From Chrysemys picta bellii (taxonomy: Eukaryota > Chordata > Testudines > Emydidae): a DNA stretch of 64,000 bases. The stretch is from the NCBI RefSeq assembly GCF_011386835.1, contig NC_088799.1, positions 76,217,302 through 76,281,301 of the forward strand, written 5' to 3'. Each line of letters opens with the position of its first letter. Within the stretch, counting starts at the first letter, position 1. The notes below the pieces were generated by a model, which had not been told where the DNA came from, did no database searches, and saw nothing but the letters and a program-made list of their open reading frames with translations. A program made the translations under genes and the position numbers. Positions 33,545-44,150 of the stretch are shown here, one piece after another.

Positions 33545-34590
33545 TAGTCAAAAGGTGAGAGGTAAAGTTATTTAGGGGTAAATTATTTAGGACAGTCAAG
33601 ACCAGAGAAGACTGAAAATTCCAAGGGGGACTTAACAAAGCTAGAGAAATAGGTATCATAATTCTAAATGAAATTCAGTGTTGACAAATGCAAATTAATG
33701 CATGTTGGAAGGAATAATTTGAACTACTCATACATATTGCTGGGTTCTAAATTAAGCAACTGCTCAGGAAAAAAGACCTGGATGTTGTAGTGGACAGCTC
33801 AAGGAAAACGTCTATTCAGTGTACACCAGTGATCTAAAAAGCAAACAAAATGTTAGACTAGATGGGATAGAAAAGAATACTGAAAATATTTATTATTATA
33901 CTGTTATATAAATCGATGATATGTCCTCAGTTGGAGTACTGTGTTCAGTGCTGGTCTCTCTGATTTATAATATATACAGAACCAAAATGAAGAAGTGTAG
34001 AGAGGGGTGATAAATGAAGAAAGGCACAGACACACTTCTGTATGAGGAGAGAAGATGGGAACTGTTTAGGTCAGACAGGAAAGGAATAAGAAGGATATGA
34101 TAGAGATATTCAAAATAAATGGTGTAGAGAAGGTAAATGGGCACCCTGTTTACCCTTCCTATAGTAAAAGGACAAGGTGAAATCAACAAATTTGATAACC
34201 AATTTTTAATTGATAAAGGGATACAACAACATTTATTGTGGAAGTCATTGATTGCCACAAGATATCTTAAGACCAAGAGCTTAGTAGGACTAAAAAGAGG
34301 ATTGGATATTTATATGGACAATGAAAACATCCACAGATACTTTAGATAGAGATAAACCAAAAATATAAGAGCTATAAACCGTCCTGCTTCAGGGCATAAA
34401 GCAACCACTGATTGATGGGAGAAAATTGATTGTTAGGAAGAAACTTCTGCTATTGGAAGGTTATTCCATTGCTTGGCTTCTTGCACCTTTCTCTGAAGAA
34501 TCTTTTATTCACCACTGTCAGAAACAGGATACCAGGCTACATGAACTGTTGCTCTGATTTGGTATGGCAATTCCTATATTCCATTAAACA
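33545..34590 (+). mobile_element. CR1 LINE, 3' part, decayed
   Basis: The plus strand shows GTTGACAAATGCAAATTAATGC, then GACCTGGATGTTGTAGTGGA, then CAGTTGGAGTACTGTGTTCAG. The 3' UTR has GGATACCAGGCTACATGAAC and ATGGCAATTCCTATATTCC. These follow the order of the CR1 RT C-terminal domain and 3' UTR of the same subfamily as 9921-11160. Heavily mutated. Confidence 0.75.
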
Positions 34591-36060
34591 GACAAAAGAC
34601 AAACAACAAAATATAATCTTCTCATTTAAATTTCACAAAGTCGTGATCAATTGGGTATTTAAATCAATTTATTTCTGTTTGAGACCCAGTGCCCATCATC
34701 TTGAAAATCAGGCAAATGACTTAGGTGCCTAAATGTGGATTTAGGTGTCCTAACTTTAAACATCCAAGCTGAAAATTTTGGCCAAGCCTTTTTGGTACCA
34801 TCTTAAACAAAAACAAAAGGTGAATGATGTTCAAGTTAAAGCCCAGGGTCAGGAATATTTAGCTGGTATTCCACAAATGCATTTTAGACAAGGGGAAATC
34901 TAGTCTTCAATAAAAATATATAATTTAGTTGATATGCTCATCCATTTCTTTGTATCTGTTAACATAAGTTATTGAGTACAGTACAGAACATTTGGTATCA
35001 TTTTTAAAAACAAACAGATTTCCACACTGTTTTATGGAGTCTCTCAATCTGCTGAAAGCTGTTCAGAAGAGTAGGGAAAACATGCTATTCTTGATAGAAA
35101 TATTTTGTTCCTTATTTAATTTGAATAAGTCACCCACCGATAACTGATTGGTCAAAACACTGGCACAGCCTGAAAAGAATAAATAAAATAAAATCAGTCA
35201 CATTTCATGAATGGAAAAATATTCCTATGTATAATTGATATACTCATGGAAAAATCTTTCAATAAAAATATGTTTATTTTGGGCCATGTAACAAAATATG
35301 TTATCAGCTTGGGGCCTGGGATCCTCAGGAAAGAAGTCTGGCTAAGAAACCCCCTTCCAGACTAGAACCATATGCTAGAAGGCAAGTGTTAATGGGCTCC
35401 AGCTGACTTTGGTCCTTGTCCATTAACCTTTGCCTGCTGGCATATAGCCTTATAAAGAAACCTTGGGGCATCCTGGCCCAGCCTCCTTCCTGATAGTTCT
35501 GGGATCCACATGAATAATATACCCTGTCACAATCCAAGACAGTCTATGAATTACAGTGTAAGACAAAAAAGACAAAAAAATTACAGTAGAAATGGTCTGA
35601 CTTACTAATGAACTGTGTGTGTATTGTTCTTTATTAAATAAAATTAAAAAAGAAAGATTGAAAACACCAAAGTAAAACATATCTAAAAAGCAAAGCATGG
35701 TAACTGCTTTTAAATGTAGGGAGCTTTCTGCCAAGAATTTTAGTAAAAAAGCATCTAACTTAGAAAAGAGAAGCACCTTCCTTTTTCCACTACTGAAAGA
35801 GTCCTGTGTATATGAAACCCAAAACCGATATCGTAATCCACTTGCCAGAGGTTGAAAGGAAACCTAAAATCAAAACAAAATGGTTCAAACAGAGCAAATA
35901 ATCCCAAAGGAGTTAAAAAAAAGACAAACCATGCACACAATGTAACCCTCAATTTGGCTTCCTCTTTTCTTGTTTCTGGCTGTTTTAATATCCAGGAAAA
36001 CAAGTTTGAAAATGGGTTATGTTTCAATGCCTATATGTGGCTAATTTAATTGAATGACAC
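34591..36060. other. No recognisable feature
   Basis: AT-rich sequence. Minus-strand frames at 35450-35776 and 35755-36027 look membrane-like only because of AT-rich composition. No domain, donor/acceptor pair or repeat end supports a gene. Confidence 0.45.
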
Positions 36061-36070
36061 TAGATTTTCA

Positions 36071-37279
36071 GGTTTCAGTGGTAGCCGTGTTAGTCTGTAT
36101 CAGCAAAAAAAACGAGGAGTCCTTGTGGCACCTTAAAGACTAATAAATTTATTTGGGCATAAGCTTTCGTGGGCTAGAACCCACTTCATCAGATGTATGA
36201 AGTAAAAGATACAGGAGCAGATATAAATACATGAAAGGATGTGGGTTGCTTTACCAAGTGTTAAGTCAGTCTAACAAGATAAATCAAGTAACAGCAGGAT
36301 ACCAAGGGAGAAGAAATAACTTTTGAAGTGGTAAGAGAGTGGCTCATTACAGACAGTTGTCAAGAAGGTGTGAATAACATATTGGCCAACAAAGAAAGTA
36401 ACAGCCCCCAACTAAAACCTCTCCAGGGCATCATCAAGGATCTACAACCTATCCTGAAGGATGATCCCTCACTCTCACAGACCTTGGGAGACAGGCCAGT
36501 CCTCGCTTACAGACAGCCCCCCAACCTGAAGCAAATGTTCACCAGCAACTACACAACAAAAATACCAACCCAGGAACCAAACTCTGCTACAAACTCCAGT
36601 GCCAACTCTGTCCACATATCTATTCAAGGGACACCATCAGAGGACCTAACCACATCAGCCACACCATCCGGGGCTTGTTCACATGCACATCTACCAATGT
36701 GATATATGCCATCATGTGCCAGCAATGCCCCTCTGCCATGTACATTGGCCAAAGTGCAGTCTTTACGCAAAAGAATAAAAGTGACACAAATCTGACATCA
36801 GGAATCAAAGGAGAACACTTCAACCTCTCTGGTCACTCAATAACAGACCTTAAAATGGCAATTCTTCAACAAAAAAACTTCAAAAACAGACTCCAACGTG
36901 AAGCTGCAGAACTGGAATTAATTTGCAAACTAGATACCATCAGATTAGGCCTGAATAAAGACTGGGAGTGGTTGGGTCATTACAAAACCTAAACTTAATT
37001 TCCCCAATACTAATTTCTTCCTACTGTTACTCACACCTTCTTGTCAACTGTCTGTAATGGGCCACTCTCTTACCACTTCAAAAGTTATTTCTCCTCCCTT
37101 GGTATCCTGCTGTTAATTGATTTATCTCGTTAGACTGACTTAACTCTTGGTAAAGCAACCCACATCCTTTCATGTATTTATACCTGCTCCTGTATCTTTT
37201 ACTTCATACATCTGATGAAGTGGGTTCTAGCCCACAAAAGCTTATGCCCAAATAAATTTGTTAGTCTCTAAGGTGCCAT
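36071..37279 (+). mobile_element. Penelope-like element with inverted arms and GIY-YIG remnant
   Basis: Flanked by 10-bp direct repeats TAGATTTTCA (36061-36070, 37280-37289). The left end has GTAGCCGTGTTAGTCTG, TTGTGGCACCTTAAAGACTA and GGGCATAAGCTTTCGTGGG. The right end (37050-37279) is the inverse of the left arm, from the CACTCTCTTACCACTTCAAAAG block outward. Between the arms is the 3' end of a Penelope ORF. The RT core is absent, so the copy is non-autonomous. Confidence 0.88.
36328..36992 (+). pseudogene. Penelope ORF C-terminus: RT linker and GIY-YIG endonuclease
   Basis: 36328-36702 reads LKPLQGIIKDLQPILKDDPS and VLAYRQPPNLKQMF, the conserved segment after the Penelope RT. In another frame 36675-36992 reads TSTNVIYAIMCQQCPSAMYI followed by GQ, the GIY...YIG motif. 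It continues with GEHFNLSGHSITDLKM and ELELICKLDTIRLGLN, the downstream endonuclease blocks. A frameshift near 36690 separates the two, and the middle of the endonuclease (the LRQR..H region) is shortened. It is known that Penelope proteins combine RT and GIY-YIG nuclease to insert at nicked or telomere-like ends. Confidence 0.88.
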
Positions 37280-37312
37280 TAGATTTTCATTCTTTCTGTT
37301 CATGCTGTTGGG

Positions 37313-37534
37313 CAGTGGTTTTCAAACTGTGTGCCGCAGACCCCTGGCGGTCCACAGACTATGCCTATGGGGCCCACGAAAGATTGTCATTACCATAGAA
37401 CAGTGGTTTTCAACTGTGGTCCGTGGACCCCTGGGGGGGGTCTGCAGACTATGCCTAAGATTTTCAAAGGGGTCCGCACCTCCATTTGAAATTTTTTAGG
37501 GGTCTGCAAATGAAAGAAAGGTTGAAAACCACTG
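37313..37534. mobile_element. hAT MITE (CAGTGGTTTTCAA family), one copy inside the start of another
   Basis: 37401-37534 begins CAGTGGTTTTCAACTGTGG and ends GGTTGAAAACCACTG, a complete 134-bp unit. Before it, 37313-37400 repeats the start (CAGTGGTTTTCAAACTGTG) and GGTCCACAGACTATGCC, an unfinished related unit. No clear 8-bp duplication was found. Confidence 0.65.
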
Positions 37535-38342
37535 CTTTATGCAATAGATTTCGCAACATGCTAACAACTCATTTTATTGAAAATCTGGGGTTCCCAAAAA
37601 GGGAGGTGGGAGAATTATCATTCCTAGAGAATTCAGGACTGGACTAGGCAGTCACCTGTTAGGGATGGATGTCATTATGCTTTGTGCTCTTGCCACAATG
37701 CAGAGAAGATGAGCTACATGACTCACTACAGAATCCTTCCAAATTATCATTCTGAGACCAACTGACCTGAAAAAAACATCAGAAATCACTGCAGCTGTGG
37801 ACTGAAGTAAAAATCTCTACATCACTGGCATGTCTAGCATCAGACACTAGAAGAATTCTCAGTTACATTGGTTTGGAGCAGGCGATAAAACCACACAAAC
37901 CCAACATATAAATAAGCACTATGGCCCCATCCCTGTTCAGTAAAGCACTTTAGGACATATTTAAAGGTATGTCTACACTACGAGAGTAGTTCGATTTTAC
38001 TTAAAGCGAATTTGTGGAACCGATATTACAAAATCGAACGTGTGTATCCACACTAAGGACAGTAATTCGACTTTGTGAGTCCACACTAATGGGGCAAGCG
38101 TCGACATTGGAAGTGGTGCACTGTGGGCAGCTATCCCACAGTTCCCGCAGTCCCCGCTGCCCAATGGAATTCTGGGTCGAGCCCCCAATGCCTGGTGGGG
38201 CAAAAAATGTGTCGAGGGTGGTTTTGGGTAACTGTCGTCATTCAACCCTCACTCCCGCCCTCCCTCCATGAAAGTGCCGGCGGGCAATCAGTTCGCACAC
38301 TTTTCTGATGATTGACAGCGCGGACGCCACAGCACTGCGAGC

Positions 38343-39626
38343 ATGGATCCCGCTGCGATCATTGCTGCAGTTATGGCCGTTGTCAACACCTCACACCTTA
38401 TCATCCACCTTTTTCAGAGGCAGATGCTGAGAAATCGGGCGAGGAGGCTACGGCAGCGCGGTGAGGACATTAAGTCTGAGAGGGGCACAGACCTCTCACA
38501 AAGCACGGGACCCCGCGCCGTGGACATCATGGTGGCAAAGGGTCATGTTGATGCTGTGGAATGGCGATTCTGGGCCCAGGAAACAAGCACAGACTGGTGG
38601 GACCGCATAGTGCTGCAGGTCTGGGATGAATCACAGTGGCTGCGAAACTTTCGGATGCATAAGGGAACTTTCCTGGAACTTTGTGAGTTGCTGACCCCTG
38701 CCCTGAAGCGCAAGGACACCCGGATGCAAGGAGCCCTGACTGTCCAGAAGCAAGTGGCCATAGCCCTCTGGAAGCTTGCAACGCCAGACAGCTACCGGTC
38801 AGTCGTGAATCACTTTGGAGTGGGCAAATCTACCGTGGGGGTTGCTGTGATGCAAGTAGCCAACGTAATCGTTGAGCTACTGCTCTCAAAAGTAGTGACC
38901 CTGGGAAATGTGCAGGTGATCATAGATGGCTTTGCTGCGATGGAATTCCCAAACTGCGTTGGGGCTATAGATGGAACTCACATCCCTATCCTGGGATCGG
39001 ACCACCAGGCCAGCCAGTACATTAACCAAAAGAGCTACTTTTCAATGGTGCTGCAAGCACTGGTGGACCATAGGGGACATTTTACCAACATCAACGTCAG
39101 ATGGCTGGGCAAGGTTCATGATGCTCACGTTTTCAGGAACTCTGGTCTGTTTAGACGGCTGCAGGAATGTATTTACTTCCCGGACCACAAAATAACTGTT
39201 GGGGATGTGGAGATGCCTATAGTGATCCTCGGGGATCCAGCCTACCCGCTAATGCCCTGGCTCATGAAGCCCTATACAGGCGCCCTAGACAGTGAAAAAG
39301 AACTCTTCAACTACCGGCTGAGCAAGTGCAGAATGGTGCTGGAGCGTGCTTTTGGACGTCTGAAGGGGAGATGGAGAAGCTTACTGACTCGCTCTGATCT
39401 CAGCGAAACCAATATCCCCATTGTTATTGCAGCTTGCTGTGTGCTCCACAATCTCTGTGACAGCAAGGGGGAGACGTTTATGGCGGGGTGGGAGGTTGAG
39501 GCAAATCGCCTGGCTGCTGATTATGCCCAGCCAGACAGCCGGGCGATTAGAAGAGCCCAGCGGGACGCGCTGTGCATCTGGGAAGCTTTGAAAGCTAGGT
39601 TCCAGAGTGAGCAGGGTAACCTGTGA
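38343..39626 (+). CDS. H2 HARBI1-like DDE transposase, intact frame
   Basis: A 427-codon frame with a strong start context (GCGAGCATGG). Domains in order: an N-terminal helical and basic region (to about residue 50), then RFWAQETSTDWWDRIVLQVW (about 73-95). A helix-turn-helix region follows around LATPDSYRSVVNHFGVGKST (about 140-165), then the DDE_4-type nuclease. The catalytic triad is present: D210 in GAIDGTH, D298 in ILGDPAYPL, E334 in LERAFGRLKGRW. The last two are 35 residues apart, as usual for PIF/Harbinger. It recognises the element ends together with the Myb-like partner, cuts them and inserts at a 3-bp target. Length matches the family. No stop or shift is seen, so this copy could be recently active. 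LERAF replaces the VECAF of its relatives, and the effect is unknown. Confidence 0.95.
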   Translation: MDPAAIIAAVMAVVNTSHLIIHLFQRQMLRNRARRLRQRGEDIKSERGTDLSQSTGPRAVDIMVAKGHVDAVEWRFWAQETSTDWWDRIVLQVWDESQWLRNFRMHKGTFLELCELLTPALKRKDTRMQGALTVQKQVAIALWKLATPDSYRSVVNHFGVGKSTVGVAVMQVANVIVELLLSKVVTLGNVQVIIDGFAAMEFPNCVGAIDGTHIPILGSDHQASQYINQKSYFSMVLQALVDHRGHFTNINVRWLGKVHDAHVFRNSGLFRRLQECIYFPDHKITVGDVEMPIVILGDPAYPLMPWLMKPYTGALDSEKELFNYRLSKCRMVLERAFGRLKGRWRSLLTRSDLSETNIPIVIAACCVLHNLCDSKGETFMAGWEVEANRLAADYAQPDSRAIRRAQRDALCIWEALKARFQSEQGNL

Positions 39627-39783
39627 CTATTGAGTTTGTTTAAACAGAAGCTGAACCTGCCCCCGTTTCTTTACCCAGTTAATGTTGACTATCCTCTCCA
39701 GTTACCAACCCCCTTTCCCCCCCTTCAAACACACTCTCCTCTAAAAGAACATGATGGAAACAGTAATTAACAGAAACATATTT

Positions 39784-39789
39784 TTTATT
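39784..39789 (-). terminator. Polyadenylation signal of the H2 Myb-like gene
   Basis: AATAAA on the minus strand lies about 80 bp past the end of Myb exon 2 and between the convergent transposase and Myb genes. Confidence 0.55.
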
Positions 39790-39865
39790 AACAACTACAC
39801 AGTTAGGGGATGAAACTGGGACGGGGGCTTGGGTGAGGTGCTTTTGGAGTGAAGGAAAGGACTTA

Positions 39866-40335
39866 TCAAATCTTTGGGAATGAGAGCCTTCTACTACTTG
39901 AGCAGTCTGCAGGGGTGGAGTGACTATTTTCATGGCCCCTGCCGCCCCTCCTTTCTTGGGACTTTGGGGGGGGGGGGATGGGACTTTGTGGCAGGGGAGG
40001 GCGGTTAGAGATAGAATGCAGCGGGGCTCTGTCCTCCTGCCTCCGGTCCTGCAGAACATCTACAAGGCGCCGGAGTGTGTCCGTTTGCTCCCTCATTAGT
40101 CCAAGCAGCGTTTGAATCGCCTGCTGGTCTTCCTGCCGCCACCTGTCCTCCCGTTCGCTGTGTGATCACTGGTATTGCGACATGTTCTCCCTCCACTGGG
40201 TCTGCTGTGCCGCCTCGGCTCGGGAGCAGCCCATAAGTTCTGAGAACATCTCGTCCCGTGTCCTTCTCTTTCGTCACCTGATCTGCGCCAGCCTCTGGGA
40301 GGGGGATGCCGGGGTAGCTCGGGAGACACTCGCAG
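39866..40335 (-). pseudogene. H2 Myb-like protein, exon 2 (two stops)
   Basis: The acceptor TTTTTCCCATCCCACAG precedes position 40335, in phase with exon 1. The exon reads AASVSRATPASPSQRLAQIR, a stop, RKRRTRDEMFSELMG, another stop after ENMSQYQ, then WRQEDQQAIQTLLGLMREQT and RRLVDVLQDRRQEDRAPL. A proline-rich tail follows, ending at 39866. The stops are TGA at 40274-40276 and 40166-40168; the first stands where H5 has Arg. The charged helix before the tail may serve dimerisation or transposase contact. This breaks the only partner gene of an otherwise intact element. Confidence 0.85.
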
Positions 40336-40827
40336 CTGTGGGATGGGAAAAAGGGAGTGAATTTCTCACAAAGTTACAGTTTTGCGAACAATGAATATAG
40401 TCTTTCTCTGTGAACAAGACCATGCACATTACCTATCACATGCGCACTCAGGACAAGGTTGAATTTTCAGCCTTTCCATTCAGTGCCTGGGGTCTTGGAG
40501 TACAGATCACACAAGCGGGGCAGCGGAATTCGGGTAGCAGGCAGATATGGTAAGCCATAGACTTTTGGCTGCTTAAAGCTTAATTTGTAGCAGTGCCCTC
40601 CTTTCACGTTCCAAGCAATGCTCCTATCGTTGGCCAGTTCCTGCTGCCGGCAATCCGGCCAGCATGAACTCTGCCCCATCCCACTCCCCCTCACGGCTGT
40701 CCCCAGGAAAGATCCCTGCATGCTGCCCCTGTCTCGCCTCCACCGCATGGCTGTAAACCGCCGGTTACAGTTATGTAAAGGAATAGGCAATCAGTCCCAA
40801 TACTAACATTCCCCTAATTCAAAGCAG

Positions 40828-41124
40828 GTCACCATGAGTGATATCACTCTGCTGAGGATTTTGGAGACAGAGAAAGAGTGCATGCTGCGTGAATGCCAGC
40901 AAACACCAGGGCCGTATGCCGCCATGCTTTGCGAGGCAATGATCCTGGAGTACTTGCTGCTAGCCTGGCGCGGAAAAGTTTCCTACCATGGAGGATGCAA
41001 TAAGGCCGCTCTCCCCAGGAACCTCATGCAAAGGCTTTCACAATACCTCCAGGAGAGCTTCCTGGAGATGTCCCAGAAGGATTTCTGCTCTATCCCCGGA
41101 CATGTTGACAGAATTTTCCAGTAG
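40828..41124 (+). CDS. H2 third protein, 96 codons, inside the Myb intron
   Basis: The open frame starts at ATG 40834 in GCAGGTCACCATGAG and ends at 41124. An acceptor-like CAG precedes 40828. Conserved parts across elements are DITLLRI near the start, PYAAMLCEAMI (about 27-37), WRGKVSYHGG (about 45-54), ALPRNL (about 59-64) and YLQESFLEMSQKDF (about 71-84). Compared by eye, about 70% of residues match the H5 frame, with no shift, while third-position changes abound. It sits antisense to the Myb-like gene and downstream of the transposase. An AATAAA follows at about 41213. I know no domain with this pattern. It may be a separate small gene or a spliced 3' exon of a longer transcript from the transposase strand. 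Being kept open in the two A-lineage elements suggests it is needed by the element. Confidence 0.75.
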   Translation, partial: VTMSDITLLRILETEKECMLRECQQTPGPYAAMLCEAMILEYLLLAWRGKVSYHGGCNKAALPRNLMQRLSQYLQESFLEMSQKDFCSIPGHVDRIFQ

Positions 41125-41235
41125 CTGCACTGGCAAGGACTAAAAACTAAAGCGCCTAGGGCAAACTAATCATGAAAAACCCATTGTTAAGATACCATTC
41201 CTATTCTGTTCAAAATAAATGTTTAAAACACTTAC

Positions 41236-41839
41236 CTACTGATCCTTCCCCTGATTCACGGTCCGGGTTACGGCCTCGGGAGAGTTGGTAGGGGATCTCC
41301 GTGAGGGTGATGAAGAGATCCTGGCTGTCAGGGAAATCAGCGTTGAAAGTGCTGTCGACTGCCTCATCCTCCTCATCTCCTTCCTCATCTTCCCCGTCTG
41401 CGAACAGCTCCGAGGAAGTGGCCGTCGACAATACCCCATTGTCAGAGTCCACGGACAGTGGTGGGGTAGTGGTGGCAGCCGCACCTAGAATGGAATGCAG
41501 TGCCTCGTAGAAACGGCATGTCTGGGGCTGGGATCCGGAGCGTCTGTTTGACTCTTTGCTCTTCTGGTACCCTTGTCTCAGCTCCTGGATTTTCACGCAG
41601 CACTGCGTTGCATCCCGGCTGTATCCTCTCTCCGTCATGGCTTTTGAGATCTTCTCGTAGATCTTCGCATTCCGTTTTTTCGATTGCAGCTCCGAAAGCA
41701 CAGACTCATCGCCCCACACAGCAATCAGATCCAAGGCTTCCTGATCAGTCCATGCTGGGGCCCTCTTTCTATTCTGCGATTGCATGGTCACCTCTGCTGG
41801 AGAGCTCTGCATTGTTGCCAGTGCCGCTGAGTTCGCCAT
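41236..41839 (-). CDS. H2 Myb/SANT-like DNA-binding protein, exon 1
   Basis: The frame is open from ATG 41839 (or the conserved internal ATG at 41785 in GGTGACCATGC). It gives KRAPAWTDQEALDLIAVWGD, KKRNAKIYEKISKAMTERGY, QCCVKIQELRQGYQKSKESN and TCRFYEALHSILG, a complete trihelix/Myb-SANT domain with its aromatic core. An acidic linker (FADGEDEEGDEEDEAVD) follows, and the exon ends at a GTAAGT donor (41235). 604 bp leaves one base over, matching exon 2. Role by family: binds motifs near the element ends and assists the transposase. The exon is intact but exon 2 has stops. The internal ATG is favoured because its context is shared by all five elements. Confidence 0.9.
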
Positions 41840-42212
41840 GATGTCCAAACAGGAAATGAGATTCAAACTGGCCAGACAGGAAAAGGAATTCAAATTTTCC
41901 CGGGGCTTTTCCTGTGTGGCTGGTGGCTGGTCAGAGCATCCGAGCTCGGACTGCTGTCCAGAGCGTCAACAGAGTGGTGCACTGTGGGATAGCTCCTGGA
42001 GCTATTAGCGTCGAATTCCATCCACACCTACCCTAATTCGACATGGCCATGTCGAATTTAGCACTACTCCTCTCGTCGGGGAGGAGTACAGAAATCGATT
42101 TAAAGAGACCTCTATGTCGAAATAAATAGCTTCGTTGTGTGGACGGGTGCAGGGTTAATTCGATTTAATACTGCTAAATTGGACATAACCTCCTAGTGTA
42201 GACCAGGCCTAA

Positions 42213-43940
42213 GTCTATTGATTTCAGTGGGACTTAGGTACATGCTTAAGGGTTTGCTGAATAGGGACAGACTGAAGCATGTGCTTAAATATTTTGCAGA
42301 TCTGGGATGCTGAGTATGCCTATTATAGAGCATGCCTACAAGAGCTGGCAATCTGTTATTTTATTATTATTACTGTCACTTGGAATTCTAAGTACCCGAA
42401 TTCCTGGAAAAATCAGGATTTACACATTTAAAGGAAAGTAATTGTGCCAGCACATAATTGTGGGTACAAAATTAGAGACTGTGTTAAGGCCAAGTTTAGA
42501 ACTAGGTCCCTTATATTTTTTAACCTTTCACAGATATCTTTTTATTGTTCCATTTTCAGCCTGCTTATTATCTCCCATCATACTTTTGTGTTCTGTATTT
42601 GTGATGCTTTTCATGTTTTTAAAAAATATAAATAGATGTATTTCCCTCAAATAATCCTGAAATACAATGGTACAATCAGGATTTGTGTTTATTTTATTAT
42701 GAAGAATAATTACTGTGGCGACATTTCAGTTTCACCAATATCTATTTTTTTCCCTCCTAGTTACTTGTACTAGTCCTGTCTAATCCAATAAAATTTTGTG
42801 GGGTAAACCTGCTCTGTATCTTGTTACCAGTCACTTGAACCATCTACGCTCCCATGGCCTCCAGTTTCCAAAACAAAATCTACTTCCAATCAAGCATTCA
42901 TGTATTTTGTAAACATGGAAGGTTTATCTATCTGTGGAGATGTACATTAAATTGATACAATTTCAAGCAGCATTTTTGTCAAGACACACAGATTTCAGAA
43001 GGCACCCAACAGCAGGGAGAGACTGACAGTCCTTGTTTTTCTTACAGCTTAATGGCACAAAATGTGTGTGCAATTTCCATGTCCAATTACTATGACTACA
43101 GGTGCAACTGTACAGGGTAACTGAGTATATAAACAGCTAATTCTATGTATTCATGCTCAGTTATCAATTTGTACCTGAATTCACAAAGTTTGCACACGTT
43201 TTATGTATGCAGTTGCACAACTAAGCTGTCTGAAAATCCAGGTATTCAAGTGACTCTACTTATATTTAAAAAGAGAATCAGTTTTATGCTGGTCATGAAA
43301 CAACTTTGAAAGCTTGAAAGTAATAAGCCAAATTCCGGTAAGCAATGCATGGCAGAAGATCAGTAGACAACACTCAGGCGTGCAGCATAAGTTGGGTGTC
43401 CTGATTATACCTCCTCTGGAAAATGATGGAGAAGTTAGGTCCGCAGCAAATATTGTGGAAGGGTGCAATGAGGCAAGACCATGAGTAGGTGTGATACACA
43501 TTTTTCATTAGAGCTGTTGGAGAAAAGTAATTCCATTTTATGGAGGATTTTGATATTTCAACATTTGGTTTTGTTCAGATGCTGAATGAAAACCAACAAT
43601 TTCAAAGTCCTCTGTGAAAGGTAATGAACCCCAGCCTTGGAGCCACAGCCCGGAGTTCCCTACTTCCAAGCATTATCTGTCACTGCCTGAATTACAGTCA
43701 CGGACCAGGGAAACCCTGGGGCCCTGACTCCAAATCAGTCTAGCAGGTATGCTGGCAGGGAGCCAGGTGGGCAGGCAAGTTGGCAGAAAATCAGACAGAG
43801 TTCCATTGGAACTTCATAAAAATCAAACTGTTTAGATTTCCATGAACTGCACATTGCAATGAAAAAATATTTAATCAGAATTTTCCCAAACAGCTCTAAC
43901 GTTCATACACACATGTAGCTGTTTATGTAACCCACACATC
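42213..43940. other. No gene recognised
   Basis: Apart from the right half of the split palindromic repeat (to about 42290), the stretch is AT-rich and shows no domain-bearing frame or clear repeat end. Confidence 0.45.
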
Positions 43941-43944
43941 TCCA

Positions 43945-44150
43945 GGGTGTGGTATTCTGTCCCATCTAGTGGCACTAAGACCACTTAAAGAGAGAGATCA
44001 AATGATCTGCTCTACAACCATAACTAAGAGCCAGTTGGTTTTTAGCTCATGCGGTAGAGGCTCATGCACTAAGCTCCAGAGGTCTCAGGTTCAAACCTGC
44101 CCAATGACGACGGGGGTCGGTTGGTGTTACATTTACATTAAGCAATGGTC
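43945..44150 (+). mobile_element. tRNA-derived SINE
   Basis: TTAGCTCATGCGGTAGAGG (44042-44060) is an A-box-type tRNA start and GGTTCAAACCT (44089-44099) a good B box, so the unit can be read by RNA polymerase III. The spacing of about 35 bp is tRNA-like. Upstream CCCATCTAGTGGCACTAAGACC and downstream GGTCGGTTGGTGTTACA appear to be part of the repeat. It lacks a foldable acceptor stem and is not a tRNA gene. Confidence 0.65.

Larger units (their letters stand above)
37965..42209. mobile_element. PIF/Harbinger element H2 (most intact)
   Basis: Perfect 3-bp duplications TAA flank it (37962-37964, 42210-42212). The ends AGGTATGTCTACACTACGAG and, inverted, GGCCTGGTCTACACTAGGAG share the GTCTACACTA core. 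Subterminal TTCGA motifs recur on both sides. It holds an open transposase (plus), a third exon (plus) inside the Myb intron, and the Myb-like gene (minus). With H5 it forms the A lineage. Confidence 0.94.
37927..42290. repeat. Palindromic MITE split by Harbinger H2
   Basis: The left piece CCATCCCTGTTCAGTAAAGCACTTTAGG (37927-37955) and the right piece ATTTCAGTGGGACTTAGGTACATGCTTAAGGGTTTGCTGAATAGGGAC (42219-42266, quoted loosely) are inverted partners. This is the self-complementary repeat with TTCAGCAAAGCACTTAAG ends common in turtle DNA. H2 lies inside it. Confidence 0.55.

Noticed and set aside
35450..36027. Hydrophobic minus-strand frames
   Set aside because: AT-rich composition gives Phe/Leu runs. 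No start context, domain or splice support.
40834..41124. Third Harbinger frame as a chance antisense shadow of the Myb gene
   Set aside because: It lies in the Myb intron, not opposite coding sequence, and is conserved at the protein level in five elements.
44040..44105. A tRNA gene
   Set aside because: A and B boxes are present, but the stretch does not form an acceptor stem or a clear anticodon arm and continues into repeat sequence, so it is a SINE.
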